Of a DNA stretch of 64,000 nt, positions 48,171 to 56,701 are shown in pieces. The notes below the pieces were generated by a model. The model had not been told where the DNA came from. It saw only the letters and a program-made list of their open reading frames with translations, and made no database searches. A program made the position numbers and the translations under genes. The DNA lies in contig OZ241746.1 in NCBI GenBank assembly GCA_965201045.1, forward strand, positions 5,146,001 through 5,210,000, given 5' to 3'. This stretch comes from JAPORK01 sp026710285 (GTDB lineage Bacteria > Pseudomonadota > Gammaproteobacteria > Pseudomonadales > Endozoicomonadaceae). Within the stretch, counting starts at the first letter, position 1, and every line of letters begins with the position of its first letter.

Positions 48171-49208
48171 ATGTTAAAAAAATTACGCGGACTTTTTTCA
48201 ACGGACTTATCTATCGACTTAGGAACAGCGAACACATTAATATATGTCCGCAGTAAGGGGATTGTACTTAATGAACCTTCTGTTGTTGCGATTCGCAATA
48301 TAGGCAACCAAAAAAGTGTTGTTGCTGTGGGTATGGACGCTAAAAGAATGTTAGGGCGTACGCCCGGTAATATAACCGCCATTCGTCCAATGAAAGATGG
48401 TGTTATTGCCGATTTTGATGTATGCGAAAAAATGTTGCAGCACTTTATCAGTAAAGTACATGAGAACAGTTTTATTCAACCAAGCCCACGGGTGCTGGTT
48501 TGCGTTCCCTGTAAATCAACAAAAGTAGAAAGGCGTGCTATTCGTGAATCAGTTTTAGGTGCCGGAGCACGTGAAGCTTATCTGATAGAAGAACCGATGG
48601 CAGCGGCTATTGGTGCCGGACTTCCGGTAGAAGAAGCCAGTGGTTCTATGGTGGTAGATATCGGTGGAGGTACCACAGAAATTGCCATTATCTCATTAAG
48701 CGGTGTCGTTTATTCAGAATCTGTACGTATCGGGGGCGACCGGTTTGATGAAGCCATTGTAACCTATGTGCGCCGTCACTATGGTAGCCTTATCGGTGAC
48801 TCAACCGCAGAACGCATCAAGCAGGAAATTGCAATTGGATACCCCATGGAAGAAACGCTAGAAATTGACGTTCGCGGACGTAATCTGGCTGAAGGAATTC
48901 CCCGCAGTTTTACATTAAACAGTAAAGAGATTCTTGAAGCGCTTCAGGATAACTTTCAGGCAATTGTCCAGGCAGTTAAGAGTGCACTAGAGCAGTCTCC
49001 GCCGGAACTTGCTTCAGATATAGCAGAACGTGGACTGGTGTTAACCGGAGGTGGTGCACTTATGCGTGGTCTGGATACCCTGCTAAGCAGTGAAACAGGA
49101 CTTCCCGTTGTGGTTGCCGAAGAGCCTTTAACCTGTGTTGCACGTGGTGGAGGTCGCGCACTTGAGATGATGGACAAACACCGTATGGATCTGTTATCCA
49201 CAGAGTAA
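48171..49208 (+). CDS. mreB: Rod-shape-determining actin homolog MreB
   Basis: A 345-residue bacterial actin that forms membrane-bound filaments guiding side-wall peptidoglycan synthesis. The N-terminus MLKKLRGLFSTDLSIDLGTA carries the phosphate-1 loop (DLGTANT). VVDIGGGTTEIAI is the phosphate-2 loop and LTGGGALMRGLD the adenosine motif. I chose the ATG at 48171, preceded by AAGG at 48162-48165, over a GTG 18 bp upstream, because the length then matches the usual 347. mreC and mreD, which normally follow directly, are absent; a hairpin and then xseA come next. A rod-like cell plan is implied. Confidence 0.97.
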   Translation: MLKKLRGLFSTDLSIDLGTANTLIYVRSKGIVLNEPSVVAIRNIGNQKSVVAVGMDAKRMLGRTPGNITAIRPMKDGVIADFDVCEKMLQHFISKVHENSFIQPSPRVLVCVPCKSTKVERRAIRESVLGAGAREAYLIEEPMAAAIGAGLPVEEASGSMVVDIGGGTTEIAIISLSGVVYSESVRIGGDRFDEAIVTYVRRHYGSLIGDSTAERIKQEIAIGYPMEETLEIDVRGRNLAEGIPRSFTLNSKEILEALQDNFQAIVQAVKSALEQSPPELASDIAERGLVLTGGGALMRGLDTLLSSETGLPVVVAEEPLTCVARGGGRALEMMDKHRMDLLSTE

Positions 49209-49213
49209 CTGGC

Positions 49214-49249
49214 TTTCAGGTATTGCGCTCAGACAAGCAATACCTGAAA
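49214..49249 (+). terminator. Perfect 13-bp stem-loop after mreB
   Basis: TTTCAGGTATTGC (49214-49226) pairs perfectly with GCAATACCTGAAA (49237-49249) around a 10-nt loop, 5 bp after the mreB stop. The following sequence AGAATTAATC has only a poor T-tract, so it may be a weak intrinsic terminator or an mRNA 3' end stabiliser. Confidence 0.65.
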
Positions 49250-49368
49250 AGAATTAATCATATTGTGAATTTGCCTGCAAACATACCTGGATAAGCAATG
49301 ATCATAACACTGTATGAACAGATAAAAATGAAAATTTCTGTTACTAACATAGCCATTACAATAAAGTA

Positions 49369-50733
49369 ATGTGTGCCTTTTCTTTATCGCAAGACGCCTC
49401 AGCGGATAAAACGATTCTAAGTGTTACCGCACTTAATCAAAAAGCACGCCAGTTGCTGGAGCTCTCTCTTACTAATGTTTGGGTAGAAGGAGAGGTTTCC
49501 AATCTGGTTATGCATAGCTCTGGTCACTGGTATTTTTCTCTCAAGGATGAAAATGCTCAGGTACGCTGCGCCATGTTCAAAGGGCAAAATCGTCTTTGTT
49601 CGGTTAAACCTGTACAGGGTATGCAAGTATTAGTAAGAGCCAATGCGAGCTTATATGCTGGACGTGGTGACTTCCAGCTGATTGTCCGCCATATGGAAGC
49701 AGCTGGCGAAGGGGCGCTACAGCGTGCCTTTGAGCAACTAAAACGCAGGCTGAGTGCAGAAGGTCTGTTTGATGCAGATAAAAAGCAAGAACTGCCGATT
49801 TTTCCAAAACATATTGGTGTTATTAGTTCGCCTACCGGAGCGGTTATCCATGATATTTGCTCGGTACTGAAACGGCGCTGTCCCATGATTACCGTTACCA
49901 TTTTGCCTGCGCTGGTGCAGGGAACAGAAGCAGCAGACCAGATTGTGCAACGGTTACAACTGGCAGAAACCCATTTTGAATTTGATGCACTGATTCTTGC
50001 CAGAGGCGGAGGATCTGCAGAAGATCTGCAACCCTTTAATGAAGAAAAGGTAGCTCGTGCCATTGCCGGTTGCGCTGTACCGGTTGTCAGTAGCGTGGGT
50101 CATGAAACCGATGTTACCATTGCTGACTTTGTAGCCGATTACCGGGCACCTACACCTTCTGCTGCCGCAGAAGTGCTCAGCCCTGATCAGAACGAACTGC
50201 TTGAACAGCTTGAGCAACAGTCAGATTATTTATATCAGCTGATCACCGGGCAACTGCAAAGATTACAAACAAAGGTATTGCATCTGTATAAATCACTGAA
50301 ACATCCCTGTGATTATATGCGGGAAAAAAGCCAGTATCTTGACCATTTGACCACAAAGCTGCATCATGCAATCATGCTGCAATACAATAAATACCACTAT
50401 CGGACAAAAGATCTGTTAGCCCGTTTACGACAACATAATCCCAAAGAAAAGCTTGCACAGGCGCAGATTAAAAGCCATCACCTGCAGGATAAATTAATAC
50501 TTTCTGCCAGGCGTATAATGGCACTGAAGAGAGAACGTCTCCATTTTTTATCGGCAAAACTAAACGCCTTGAGCCCACTACATACGTTATCCCGTGGTTA
50601 CAGCATTACAGAAAAAACAGATGGAACCATTGTTTACAGCTATAAAAATATAAATCCGCAGGAAAAAATTAATATCCGTCTGCACAAAGGCAAACTGCAC
50701 TGCACTGTAAACACTATCGATAAAGAAGATTAA
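49369..50733 (+). CDS. xseA: Exodeoxyribonuclease VII large subunit
   Basis: A 454-residue large subunit of exonuclease VII, which degrades single-stranded DNA together with XseB. The N-terminal OB-fold (LTNVWVEGEVSNLVMHSSGH, then HWYFSLKDENAQVRCAMFKG) is followed by the catalytic domain (GVISSPTGAVIHDICSVLKR, ARGGGSAEDLQPFNEEKVAR, VSSVGHETDVTIADFVADYR, APTPSAAAE) and a coiled-coil tail (residues about 260-400). It ends SPLHTLSRGYSITEK and a short basic end. The start ATG gives MCAFSLSQDAS; the next GTG is possible. The last 70 or so codons are duplicated downstream at 52362-52571 as part of a segmental duplication. Confidence 0.97.
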   Translation: MCAFSLSQDASADKTILSVTALNQKARQLLELSLTNVWVEGEVSNLVMHSSGHWYFSLKDENAQVRCAMFKGQNRLCSVKPVQGMQVLVRANASLYAGRGDFQLIVRHMEAAGEGALQRAFEQLKRRLSAEGLFDADKKQELPIFPKHIGVISSPTGAVIHDICSVLKRRCPMITVTILPALVQGTEAADQIVQRLQLAETHFEFDALILARGGGSAEDLQPFNEEKVARAIAGCAVPVVSSVGHETDVTIADFVADYRAPTPSAAAEVLSPDQNELLEQLEQQSDYLYQLITGQLQRLQTKVLHLYKSLKHPCDYMREKSQYLDHLTTKLHHAIMLQYNKYHYRTKDLLARLRQHNPKEKLAQAQIKSHHLQDKLILSARRIMALKRERLHFLSAKLNALSPLHTLSRGYSITEKTDGTIVYSYKNINPQEKINIRLHKGKLHCTVNTIDKED

Positions 50734-50868
50734 ACCGTTTTACTCTGTTATTGCGTTCAGCTTAAATAATAATAATCCGGTTACGATACAAGTTTATATA
50801 TACCGTTTCAGTAAAGATCAACCATACTCAAAAGATACAAATAATTAAATAAAATCATGGAGGATTTT

Positions 50869-52032
50869 ATGGGTGTCAGAATAGAGCGGTTCCGCCAGTT
50901 TGCACACGAAGCGCGGATACAGTATAAACATAACGATAAAACAGGTGCTGCTAAAACCCTAGCAAAAGGTGTTGTGGGATTTTTTTGGGGGAAATACACT
51001 ACAAAATCCCGTCGGGTTATTACATTGGAGACTTTTAATCCTGATGGTCAAACAAAAACAACAGAAACACTTACCAGTGCTTTGTCTGTAGGAAAAAATA
51101 AACAGGGAGAAGATAAAAACCAACTGACTTCTGATTTTTGGGAAACAGCAGCTCGTGAGGATTTGACTCAGAGGCTTGGGAATGATGATTATTATAGCGA
51201 TACACCTACAGTGAAGCATCAGCGAACTGTTGAAGTCGCCTCCCCGGTTAACAAACGTGTACATATCTCTAAACAGTCAGAAGGATCAGATGGTGAGCTT
51301 GACCGTGTTGCAGAATATGCAGTATCTGAGCGTACGCACTTTGGACCACGGCAGCAAATAAAGCCTGTTTCAGATCGTATAGACAATATGATAGACACTT
51401 TACGGAATGAAGGTCCGGAAGCCTTTGAAGAAGAGCTGTCATCGTGGTCTGACCCTTATGATCTATTTGATCTTAGTAATCAATTGGCAGAGAAAGATCT
51501 CTTCAATGAAGATATTGAAGAAATCTGGAATCCTGTATTTGCTAAAACACTATCTGAAGCAGTTGTTAGTAATATTATTAAAAATGCTGTCAGGAATAGT
51601 CCAGATTTGAAAACATTCCAAGGAACATTACATTTGGCAAAGCGTGAGGGAGTATCCACAGAACAAATAATACCAGTGCTTGAGACAATAATGCAAAGGG
51701 TACTTTATGGTGATGAGGAACTTTCTGAATCGCAAGAAGAAGATCTGGAAACAGCTACTCAAGTTGTTTTACGTTCAATACAGGGTGGAGTGCTGCAACA
51801 GGTAGACAGTAATGATCAGAATAATCATCTGCAACAGGCAATTAATGCGGAATTACAGGAGAACATAGAGGATGCCAGGGTTGTTTTTGAGTTTGAGCAG
51901 GCTGAAATCAAGCATAGTAAACAGCGGAAAGAAGCAGCTGATATTAGAGAACAAAAAATTAAAGAAGCTAATGAGGCGTGGGGAGTTACCCAAAAGAAAC
52001 CTGTCCGGGCTAAAAGGAAACGCCGTCATTAA
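50869..52032 (+). CDS. Unknown protein with basic, NLS-like C-terminus, copy 1
   Basis: A 387-residue protein of no family I recognise. The frame opens at 50857 (ATGGAGGATTTTATGGGT), but the GGAGG there is a strong Shine-Dalgarno sequence 5 nt before the ATG at 50869, so the product should begin MGVRIERFRQFAHEARIQYK. It is hydrophilic, with no signal or membrane segment. The middle (residues about 165-300) is acidic and helical. The C-terminal helix is rich in E/K/Q (EIKHSKQRKEAADIREQKIK) and the very end, KKPVRAKRKRRH, is a cluster of basic residues like a nuclear localisation signal. An effector acting in the host nucleus is possible (inference); a nucleic-acid-binding bacterial protein is the alternative. 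Copy 2 is at 52707. Confidence 0.75.
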   Translation: MGVRIERFRQFAHEARIQYKHNDKTGAAKTLAKGVVGFFWGKYTTKSRRVITLETFNPDGQTKTTETLTSALSVGKNKQGEDKNQLTSDFWETAAREDLTQRLGNDDYYSDTPTVKHQRTVEVASPVNKRVHISKQSEGSDGELDRVAEYAVSERTHFGPRQQIKPVSDRIDNMIDTLRNEGPEAFEEELSSWSDPYDLFDLSNQLAEKDLFNEDIEEIWNPVFAKTLSEAVVSNIIKNAVRNSPDLKTFQGTLHLAKREGVSTEQIIPVLETIMQRVLYGDEELSESQEEDLETATQVVLRSIQGGVLQQVDSNDQNNHLQQAINAELQENIEDARVVFEFEQAEIKHSKQRKEAADIREQKIKEANEAWGVTQKKPVRAKRKRRH

Positions 52033-52041
52033 TTTTTATAG

Positions 52042-52114
52042 GTAGTCAACCACACCTGATCTGCAAGATTAATCCCAACATAAAATATCTTTCAGCTCAG
52101 GTGTGTTTGACTAC
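52042..52114 (+). terminator. Large inverted repeat downstream of basic-tailed gene, copy 1
   Basis: GTAGTCAACCACACCTGA (52042-52059) pairs with TCAGGTGTGTTTGACTAC (52097-52114), 18 bp with one mismatch and a 37-nt loop, starting 9 bp after the stop. The equivalent pair after copy 2 (53853-53870 / 53921-53938) is perfect. It may be a terminator or 3' protecting structure. No T-run follows. Confidence 0.5.
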
Positions 52115-52140
52115 AGCGTACTCTCCCCCATTTAATATCC

Positions 52141-52361
52141 TGTCTCTTAGTCACATTTTTTTTAGCTCCAATTCTTACCCTAAAAGTTTTATTTCCTGCT
52201 GAATACATCAGCCCTTACTGAGTCTGCCGTTATTTCCCGTTTTCCCGGGAGTCATTCCCGATGAAGAGCTTGCCAGTGAAGACGAGCCAGTCATTCCCGC
52301 GGAGGCGGGAATCCATTAACAGCAATCATTACCGAAAATATAACTTCCCTGTTACGGGATT
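52141..52361. mobile_element. MITE left end plus REP-like block, unit 1
   Basis: TGTCTCTTAGTCACATTTT (52141-52159) is the terminal repeat of the element at 14284, followed by the related interior TTCCTGCTGAATACATCAGC. A different REP-like part then replaces the usual palindrome: ATTCCCGC-GGAG-GCGGGAAT (52293-52312). No right terminal repeat is found. The copy in unit 2 starts at 53963. Confidence 0.6.
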
Positions 52362-52571
52362 CTGAAGAGAGAACATCTGCATTTTTTATCGGCAAAACTA
52401 AACACCCTGAGCCCACTACATACGTTATCCCGTGGTTACAGCATTACAGAAAAAACAGATGGAACCATTGTTTACAGCTATAAAAATATAAATCCGCAGG
52501 AAAAAATTAATATCCGTCTGCACAAAGGCAAACTGCACTGAACTGTAAACACTGTTGATAAAGAAGATTAA
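52362..52571 (+). pseudogene. Duplicated xseA 3' end fragment
   Basis: It repeats the last 70 or so codons of xseA (AGAGAGAACATCTGCATTTT onward, including the codons for SPLHTLSRGYSITEK) with several changes. A TGC-to-TGA change creates a premature stop at 52539-52541. The upstream catalytic and OB-fold parts are absent, so it is a passenger of the tandem duplication. Confidence 0.9.
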
Positions 52572-52706
52572 ACCGTTTTACTCTGTTATTGCATACAGCT
52601 TAAATAATAATAATCCGGTTACGATACAAGTTTATATATACCATTTTAGCAAAGATCAACCATACTCAAAAGATACAGATAATTAAATAAAATCATGGAG
52701 GATTTT

Positions 52707-53843
52707 ATGGGTGTCAGAATAGAGCAGTTCCGTCAGTTTGCACACGAAGCACGGATACAGTATAAACAGAACGATAAAACAGGTGCTGCTAAAACCTTAG
52801 CAAAAGGTGTCGTGGGACTTTTTTGGGGGAAATTCACTACAAAACCCCGTCGGGTCATTACAGTGGAAACTTTTAATTCTGATGGTCGAACAAGAACAAC
52901 AGAAACACTTACCAGTGCTTTGTCTGTAGGAAAAAATAAACAGGGAGAAGATAAAAACCAACTGACTTCTGATCCTTGGGAAACAGTAGCTCGTGAGGGT
53001 TTGACTCAGAGGCTTGGACGTGATTATTATTATAGCAAAACACCCACAGTGAAGCATGAGCGAACTGTTGAAGTCGCCTCTCCGGTTAACAAACGTGTAC
53101 ATATCTCTAAACAGTCAGAAGGATCAGATGGTGAGCTTGACCGTGTTGCAGAATTTGCAAAACCTGAGCGTACGCACTTTGGACCACGGCAAAAAATAAA
53201 GCCTGTTTCTGATCGTATAGAAAATATGATAGACACTTTACAGAATGAAGGTCTGGAAGCCTTTGAAGAAGAGCTGTCATCGTGGTCTGATCCTTATGAT
53301 CTGTTTGCTCTTAGTCAGGAATTAGTAGATAATGATCTCTTTAGTGATGACATTGAAAAAGTCTGGAACTCAATATTTGCTAAAGCACTGGCTGCAAAAG
53401 TTGTTAGTAATATTATTAAAGATACTGCCAGGAATAGTTCAGATTTGAAAACATTCAAGGGAATATTACATTTGGCAAAGCGTGATGGAGTATCCACAGA
53501 ACAAATAAAACCAGTACTTGAGCAAATAGTACAAGAGGTGCTGTTTCCTGACGAGTATGAACTTAATCACTTGCAAGAAAAACAGTTGGCAAGAACAGTC
53601 GATATTGTTTTAACTTCTCTACAGGGTGAAGGGCTACAACAGACAATTGATGCTGAATTACAGGAGAACACAGAGGCAGAGAATGTCAGGGTTGTTTTTG
53701 AGTTTGAGCAGGATGAAATCGAGCATAGTAAACAGAGGAAAGAAGCAGCTGGTATTAGAGAACAAAAAATTAAAGAAGCTAATGATGAGTGGGGAGTTAC
53801 CCAAAAGAAACCTGTCCGGGCTAAAAGGAAACGTCGTCATTAA
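52707..53843 (+). CDS. Unknown protein with basic, NLS-like C-terminus, copy 2
   Basis: A 378-residue paralog of the protein at 50869, with the same GGAGG-dictated start (MGVRIEQFRQFAHEARIQYK). The first 190 residues and the last 60 (ending KKPVRAKRKRRH) are strongly conserved. The part between residues about 200 and 310 differs more (for example LFALSQELVDNDLFSDDIEK against LFDLSNQLAEKDLFNEDIEE) and has small deletions. Conserved ends and a drifting middle suggest both copies are under selection. No signal sequence or membrane segment. Function unknown. Confidence 0.75.
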   Translation: MGVRIEQFRQFAHEARIQYKQNDKTGAAKTLAKGVVGLFWGKFTTKPRRVITVETFNSDGRTRTTETLTSALSVGKNKQGEDKNQLTSDPWETVAREGLTQRLGRDYYYSKTPTVKHERTVEVASPVNKRVHISKQSEGSDGELDRVAEFAKPERTHFGPRQKIKPVSDRIENMIDTLQNEGLEAFEEELSSWSDPYDLFALSQELVDNDLFSDDIEKVWNSIFAKALAAKVVSNIIKDTARNSSDLKTFKGILHLAKRDGVSTEQIKPVLEQIVQEVLFPDEYELNHLQEKQLARTVDIVLTSLQGEGLQQTIDAELQENTEAENVRVVFEFEQDEIEHSKQRKEAAGIREQKIKEANDEWGVTQKKPVRAKRKRRH

Positions 53844-53852
53844 TTTTTATAG

Positions 53853-53938
53853 GTAGTCAACCACACCTGATCTGCAAGATTAATCCCAACATAAAATATC
53901 TTTCAGCTCAATCTTTCAGCTCAGGTGTGGTTGACTAC
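53853..53938 (+). terminator. Large inverted repeat downstream of basic-tailed gene, copy 2
   Basis: GTAGTCAACCACACCTGA (53853-53870) and TCAGGTGTGGTTGACTAC (53921-53938) form a perfect 18-bp inverted repeat with a 50-nt loop. The loop is longer than in copy 1 because TTTCAGCTCAATC was locally duplicated. Confidence 0.5.
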
Positions 53939-53962
53939 AGCGTACTCCCCCATTTAATATCC

Positions 53963-54240
53963 TGTCTCTTAGTCACATTTTTTTTAGCTCCAATTCTTAC
54001 CCTGAAAGTTTTATTTCCTGCTGAATACATCAGCCTTTACTGAGTCTGCCGTTATTTCCCGTTTTCCCGGGAGTCATTCCCGATGAAGAGCTTGCCAGTG
54101 AAGACGAGCCAGTCATTCCTGCGGAGGCGGGAATCCATTAACAGCAATCATTACCGAAAATATAACTTCCCTGTTACGGGGTTCCGGCAATTCCTGCCAA
54201 TGACAAGGTTATTTTTCAGCACTAGCAGGTTAAAAGCAAA
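53963..54240. mobile_element. MITE left end plus REP-like block, unit 2
   Basis: It starts TGTCTCTTAGTCACATTTT (53963-53981), continues with the CTGCTGAATACATCAGCC interior and the GTCATTCCTGCGGAGGCGGG REP-like block, and fades into GGCAATTCCTGCCAATGACA. The right terminal repeat is missing, as in unit 1. Confidence 0.6.
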
Positions 54241-54304
54241 GCTTTTTATTATTTAGTCAAAAATTTCGAACCAGAATTTGTGTATGAAAGGCAGCCATTT
54301 AATA

Positions 54305-55414
54305 TCAGAGAATATCACTCAACACCTTTAAAAATTTAGCGTTTTCCTCTGCTGATCCCACAGTAACCCTGATATGTCGTGGCATTTTATAGCCATTTAA
54401 CGGACGCACAATAATACCAGCGGACAACAGTTGCTCAGCGATTTTTTTATTGTCATTATCAACATCAACGGTAATAAAATTACCTTTAGAAGGGATATAG
54501 TTCAACCCCAGCGTTTTAAAACCTTGTTGCAATTCCTGCATACCTTCCTGGTTATTTTGCTGTGAAAGCTTTATAAATTGCTGATCGCTCAATGCCGCTA
54601 CAGCTGCTTTTTGTGCGATTTCATTTACATTGAACGGAGGACGCACCCGGTTAATAACATCAGTAATTTGTGGGTTCGCAATCGCATAACCGATGCGTAA
54701 GCCGGCCATACCATATGCTTTTGAGAAGGTCCGGGTAATCACAAGATTTTGATATTTATCTGTCCACGAGATGGAATCATGGATATCTGTATCATCGCTA
54801 TATTCAATGTAAGCTTCATCCAATACTACAATCACCTTGGAATTAATCCGTTTTAATAATGATTGAATCTGATCGGGAGATAACCATGTCCCGGTAGGGT
54901 TGTTTGGGTTGGCAATATAGATGATGCGTGTATTTTCGTTAACAGCAGCAACTATATGGTCAATATCCGCTCCCCATGATGAGGCAGGCACAACAACAGG
55001 TTTGGCACCAACCGAGAGTGTAGCTAACATATAAACAACAAAAGAATACTGAGAAAAAATAACTTCATCTCCGGGACCTGCATAAGCCATGGCCAGAAGA
55101 CGCAGTAACTCATCAGAACCATTGCCTGGTGTAATCTGGCTGGTACCAATGCCAAGATGGACAGATAGCGCTTTTTTCAACATGAAAGCACTGCCGTCAG
55201 GGTAAAGCGATAAGCCTGGTACCGCTGCACTGATGATTTCTTTTACTTTAGTTGAAGTGCCTAAAGGGTTTTCATTGCTTGCAAGTTTTATAATACTTTT
55301 TTCGTCTAAGCCGAGCTCACGTGCTGTTTCTTCAATAGGTTTACCCGGTACATAAGGCGTCATTTGATGTATGTTTTGTTTAGCCAGTGCGATAAATTTA
55401 TTATTCATTGTCAT
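54305..55414 (-). CDS. hisC: Histidinol-phosphate aminotransferase
   Basis: A 369-residue PLP-dependent class I/II aminotransferase of histidine biosynthesis (imidazole-acetol phosphate plus glutamate to histidinol phosphate). Motifs are KLASNENPLGTS near the N-terminus, IANPNNPTGTWL, VLDEAYIEY, and the PLP lysine in TRTFSKAYGMAGLRIGY. GGA five nt before the ATG at 55414 favours this start over the TTG at 55423. It is the last gene of a minus-strand group with a NadD-like gene and nudF. No other his gene is nearby. HisC enzymes often also serve aromatic amino acids, so presence alone does not prove histidine prototrophy. Confidence 0.93.
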   Translation of the reverse strand: MTMNNKFIALAKQNIHQMTPYVPGKPIEETARELGLDEKSIIKLASNENPLGTSTKVKEIISAAVPGLSLYPDGSAFMLKKALSVHLGIGTSQITPGNGSDELLRLLAMAYAGPGDEVIFSQYSFVVYMLATLSVGAKPVVVPASSWGADIDHIVAAVNENTRIIYIANPNNPTGTWLSPDQIQSLLKRINSKVIVVLDEAYIEYSDDTDIHDSISWTDKYQNLVITRTFSKAYGMAGLRIGYAIANPQITDVINRVRPPFNVNEIAQKAAVAALSDQQFIKLSQQNNQEGMQELQQGFKTLGLNYIPSKGNFITVDVDNDNKKIAEQLLSAGIIVRPLNGYKMPRHIRVTVGSAEENAKFLKVLSDIL

Positions 55415-55490
55415 TTGATCCAATAGTTTAGCAATTCGTTGGTAACTGCTTAATAATCCACAGCATAACTATTAGAGCGTTATTATTTGG

Positions 55491-56108
55491 TTACGTACCG
55501 TGTAATGACGCTTTTAATGATGCATGATTAATCTGTAACCATTGTAGCGCAATCAGTGTTGCTGCATTGTTAATTTTTCTGTCAATTAAACGTTGGAAGA
55601 TTTCATCTACAGAAAGCAGGCAGGTACGTATATCTTCTCCTTCTTCTGCGACACCACATATTCTGCCATCACTTTCTGAACTAGAAAAAAAACCGCAGTA
55701 GAGCTGCATTATTTCGCTACATGCACCGGGGGAGGGATAATAATTAACAATAGGAATTAGTTTTGTTACAGTACATCCGGTCTCTTCCTCAGATTCACGA
55801 TACGCTGCTGTTACAGGTGTTTCATTTATATCCACTCTGCCGGCAACAATTTCAGTCAGCCAGGCATTTTCTTCATCAGCAAGATATGCTCCTGCACGAA
55901 ACTGTTCTGTTAACAGTACTTTGTCGGTTACAGGATCAAATAATAAGACGCCGATAACATGGGTAGACAAGGCAACTTCTCTGTCAAGAGCCTTGCTCCA
56001 GCCCCCTTCAAAAAGCGTGTGTTTTAAGGTTAATTTTTCTACTTTGATAAAGCCACTGCAAATCGTTTTCTGGTTAAGTAGCTGCACTTTTCCTTTGAAT
56101 TTAGACAT
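55491..56108 (-). CDS. nudF: ADP-ribose pyrophosphatase (Nudix hydrolase, NudF type)
   Basis: A 205-residue Nudix hydrolase cleaving ADP-ribose to AMP and ribose-5-phosphate. The Nudix box is GRVDINETPVTAAYRESEEE followed by TG, which fits Gx5Ex7REUxEExGU. The N-terminal β-rich half and the segment VLLTEQFRAGAY with the family's QFRxG are typical of the NudF/TrgB group. Its start lies 2 bp after the stop of the NadD-like gene, so they form a translation-coupled pair dealing with NAD and its breakdown products. Confidence 0.92.
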   Translation of the reverse strand: MSKFKGKVQLLNQKTICSGFIKVEKLTLKHTLFEGGWSKALDREVALSTHVIGVLLFDPVTDKVLLTEQFRAGAYLADEENAWLTEIVAGRVDINETPVTAAYRESEEETGCTVTKLIPIVNYYPSPGACSEIMQLYCGFFSSSESDGRICGVAEEGEDIRTCLLSVDEIFQRLIDRKINNAATLIALQWLQINHASLKASLHGT

Positions 56109-56110
56109 TT

Positions 56111-56701
56111 TTATTCCGTATCGTGTTCAGACATAAATAAACCCTGAGTAAAAATAGATTGCAAAACCTCAGGCGTAAGAAAATCTGCAAGCATTGCATG
56201 CTTTTGTTGTTGTTCCTGGTTATCAGCTAATATTTTTCTCACTGATGAACTACGTATCGACATCTGCTCTGTTGCAGTAAATATTTGCCATTTCGCTTCT
56301 ATGTCTTTGTAGCGATAAAACCTGGACCATACGGCAGGGTTAGCATTGTCAGGTCCGCGAATGAAAATTAACTGATTATCAGATCGGCAATGGTTAAAAT
56401 GCTGCTGCATTGCATTCATCAGGTCGTAAGTATAGACAGGTATAGAAGGTCTGTTTGTAAAAAGATGTTTTTCAATATCAGTCACTGTAACTTTACAATT
56501 CGTTGCGGTGCACTCTTCAGAAAAAATTTGGGTCAATTTCAACCGGCTTTCAAAATCGAGCATTTTTTTTGCAAAGGCATGTTTAAAAGAAGGCACCAGC
56601 ACAATATGTTCACAAACAGAAGCTGCCTGTTGAATAACATCCTGGTGTCCCCGTGTAGGTGGGTTGAAAGCTGAGCCAAAAATACCGATATGGTATGCCA
56701 T
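56111..56701 (-). CDS. Nicotinate/nicotinamide-nucleotide adenylyltransferase-like protein
   Basis: A 196-residue nucleotidyltransferase of the NadD/NadM type, which would join a mononucleotide to AMP to make NAD or its precursor. The class signature is GIFGSAFNPPTRGHQDVI (GxFxPxxxGH), and the C-terminal signature is MSIRSSSVRK, the ISTxxR-type ATP-binding motif. The central region (VYTYDLMNAM, LIFIRGPDNANPAVWSRFYR) is diverged from housekeeping NadD, so I leave the symbol blank. NadD is the closest guess. It heads the group with nudF and hisC; a fused NMN-adenylyltransferase/Nudix protein is known in some bacteria, so the pairing makes sense. Confidence 0.8.
   Translation of the reverse strand: MAYHIGIFGSAFNPPTRGHQDVIQQAASVCEHIVLVPSFKHAFAKKMLDFESRLKLTQIFSEECTATNCKVTVTDIEKHLFTNRPSIPVYTYDLMNAMQQHFNHCRSDNQLIFIRGPDNANPAVWSRFYRYKDIEAKWQIFTATEQMSIRSSSVRKILADNQEQQQKHAMLADFLTPEVLQSIFTQGLFMSEHDTE

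Larger units (their letters stand above)
50524..54180. repeat. Tandem segmental duplication, two units of about 1.83 kb
   Basis: Unit 1 (50524-52361) and unit 2 (52362-54180) share, in order, the 3' end of xseA, a 200-bp spacer, a basic-tailed unknown gene, an 18-bp inverted repeat pair, a MITE left end and a REP-like block (GTCATTCCCGCGGAGGCGGG). The junction is sharp at CTGAAGAGAGAAC (50524 and 52362). Differences of about 10% and small indels show that the duplication is not brand new. Confidence 0.9.
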
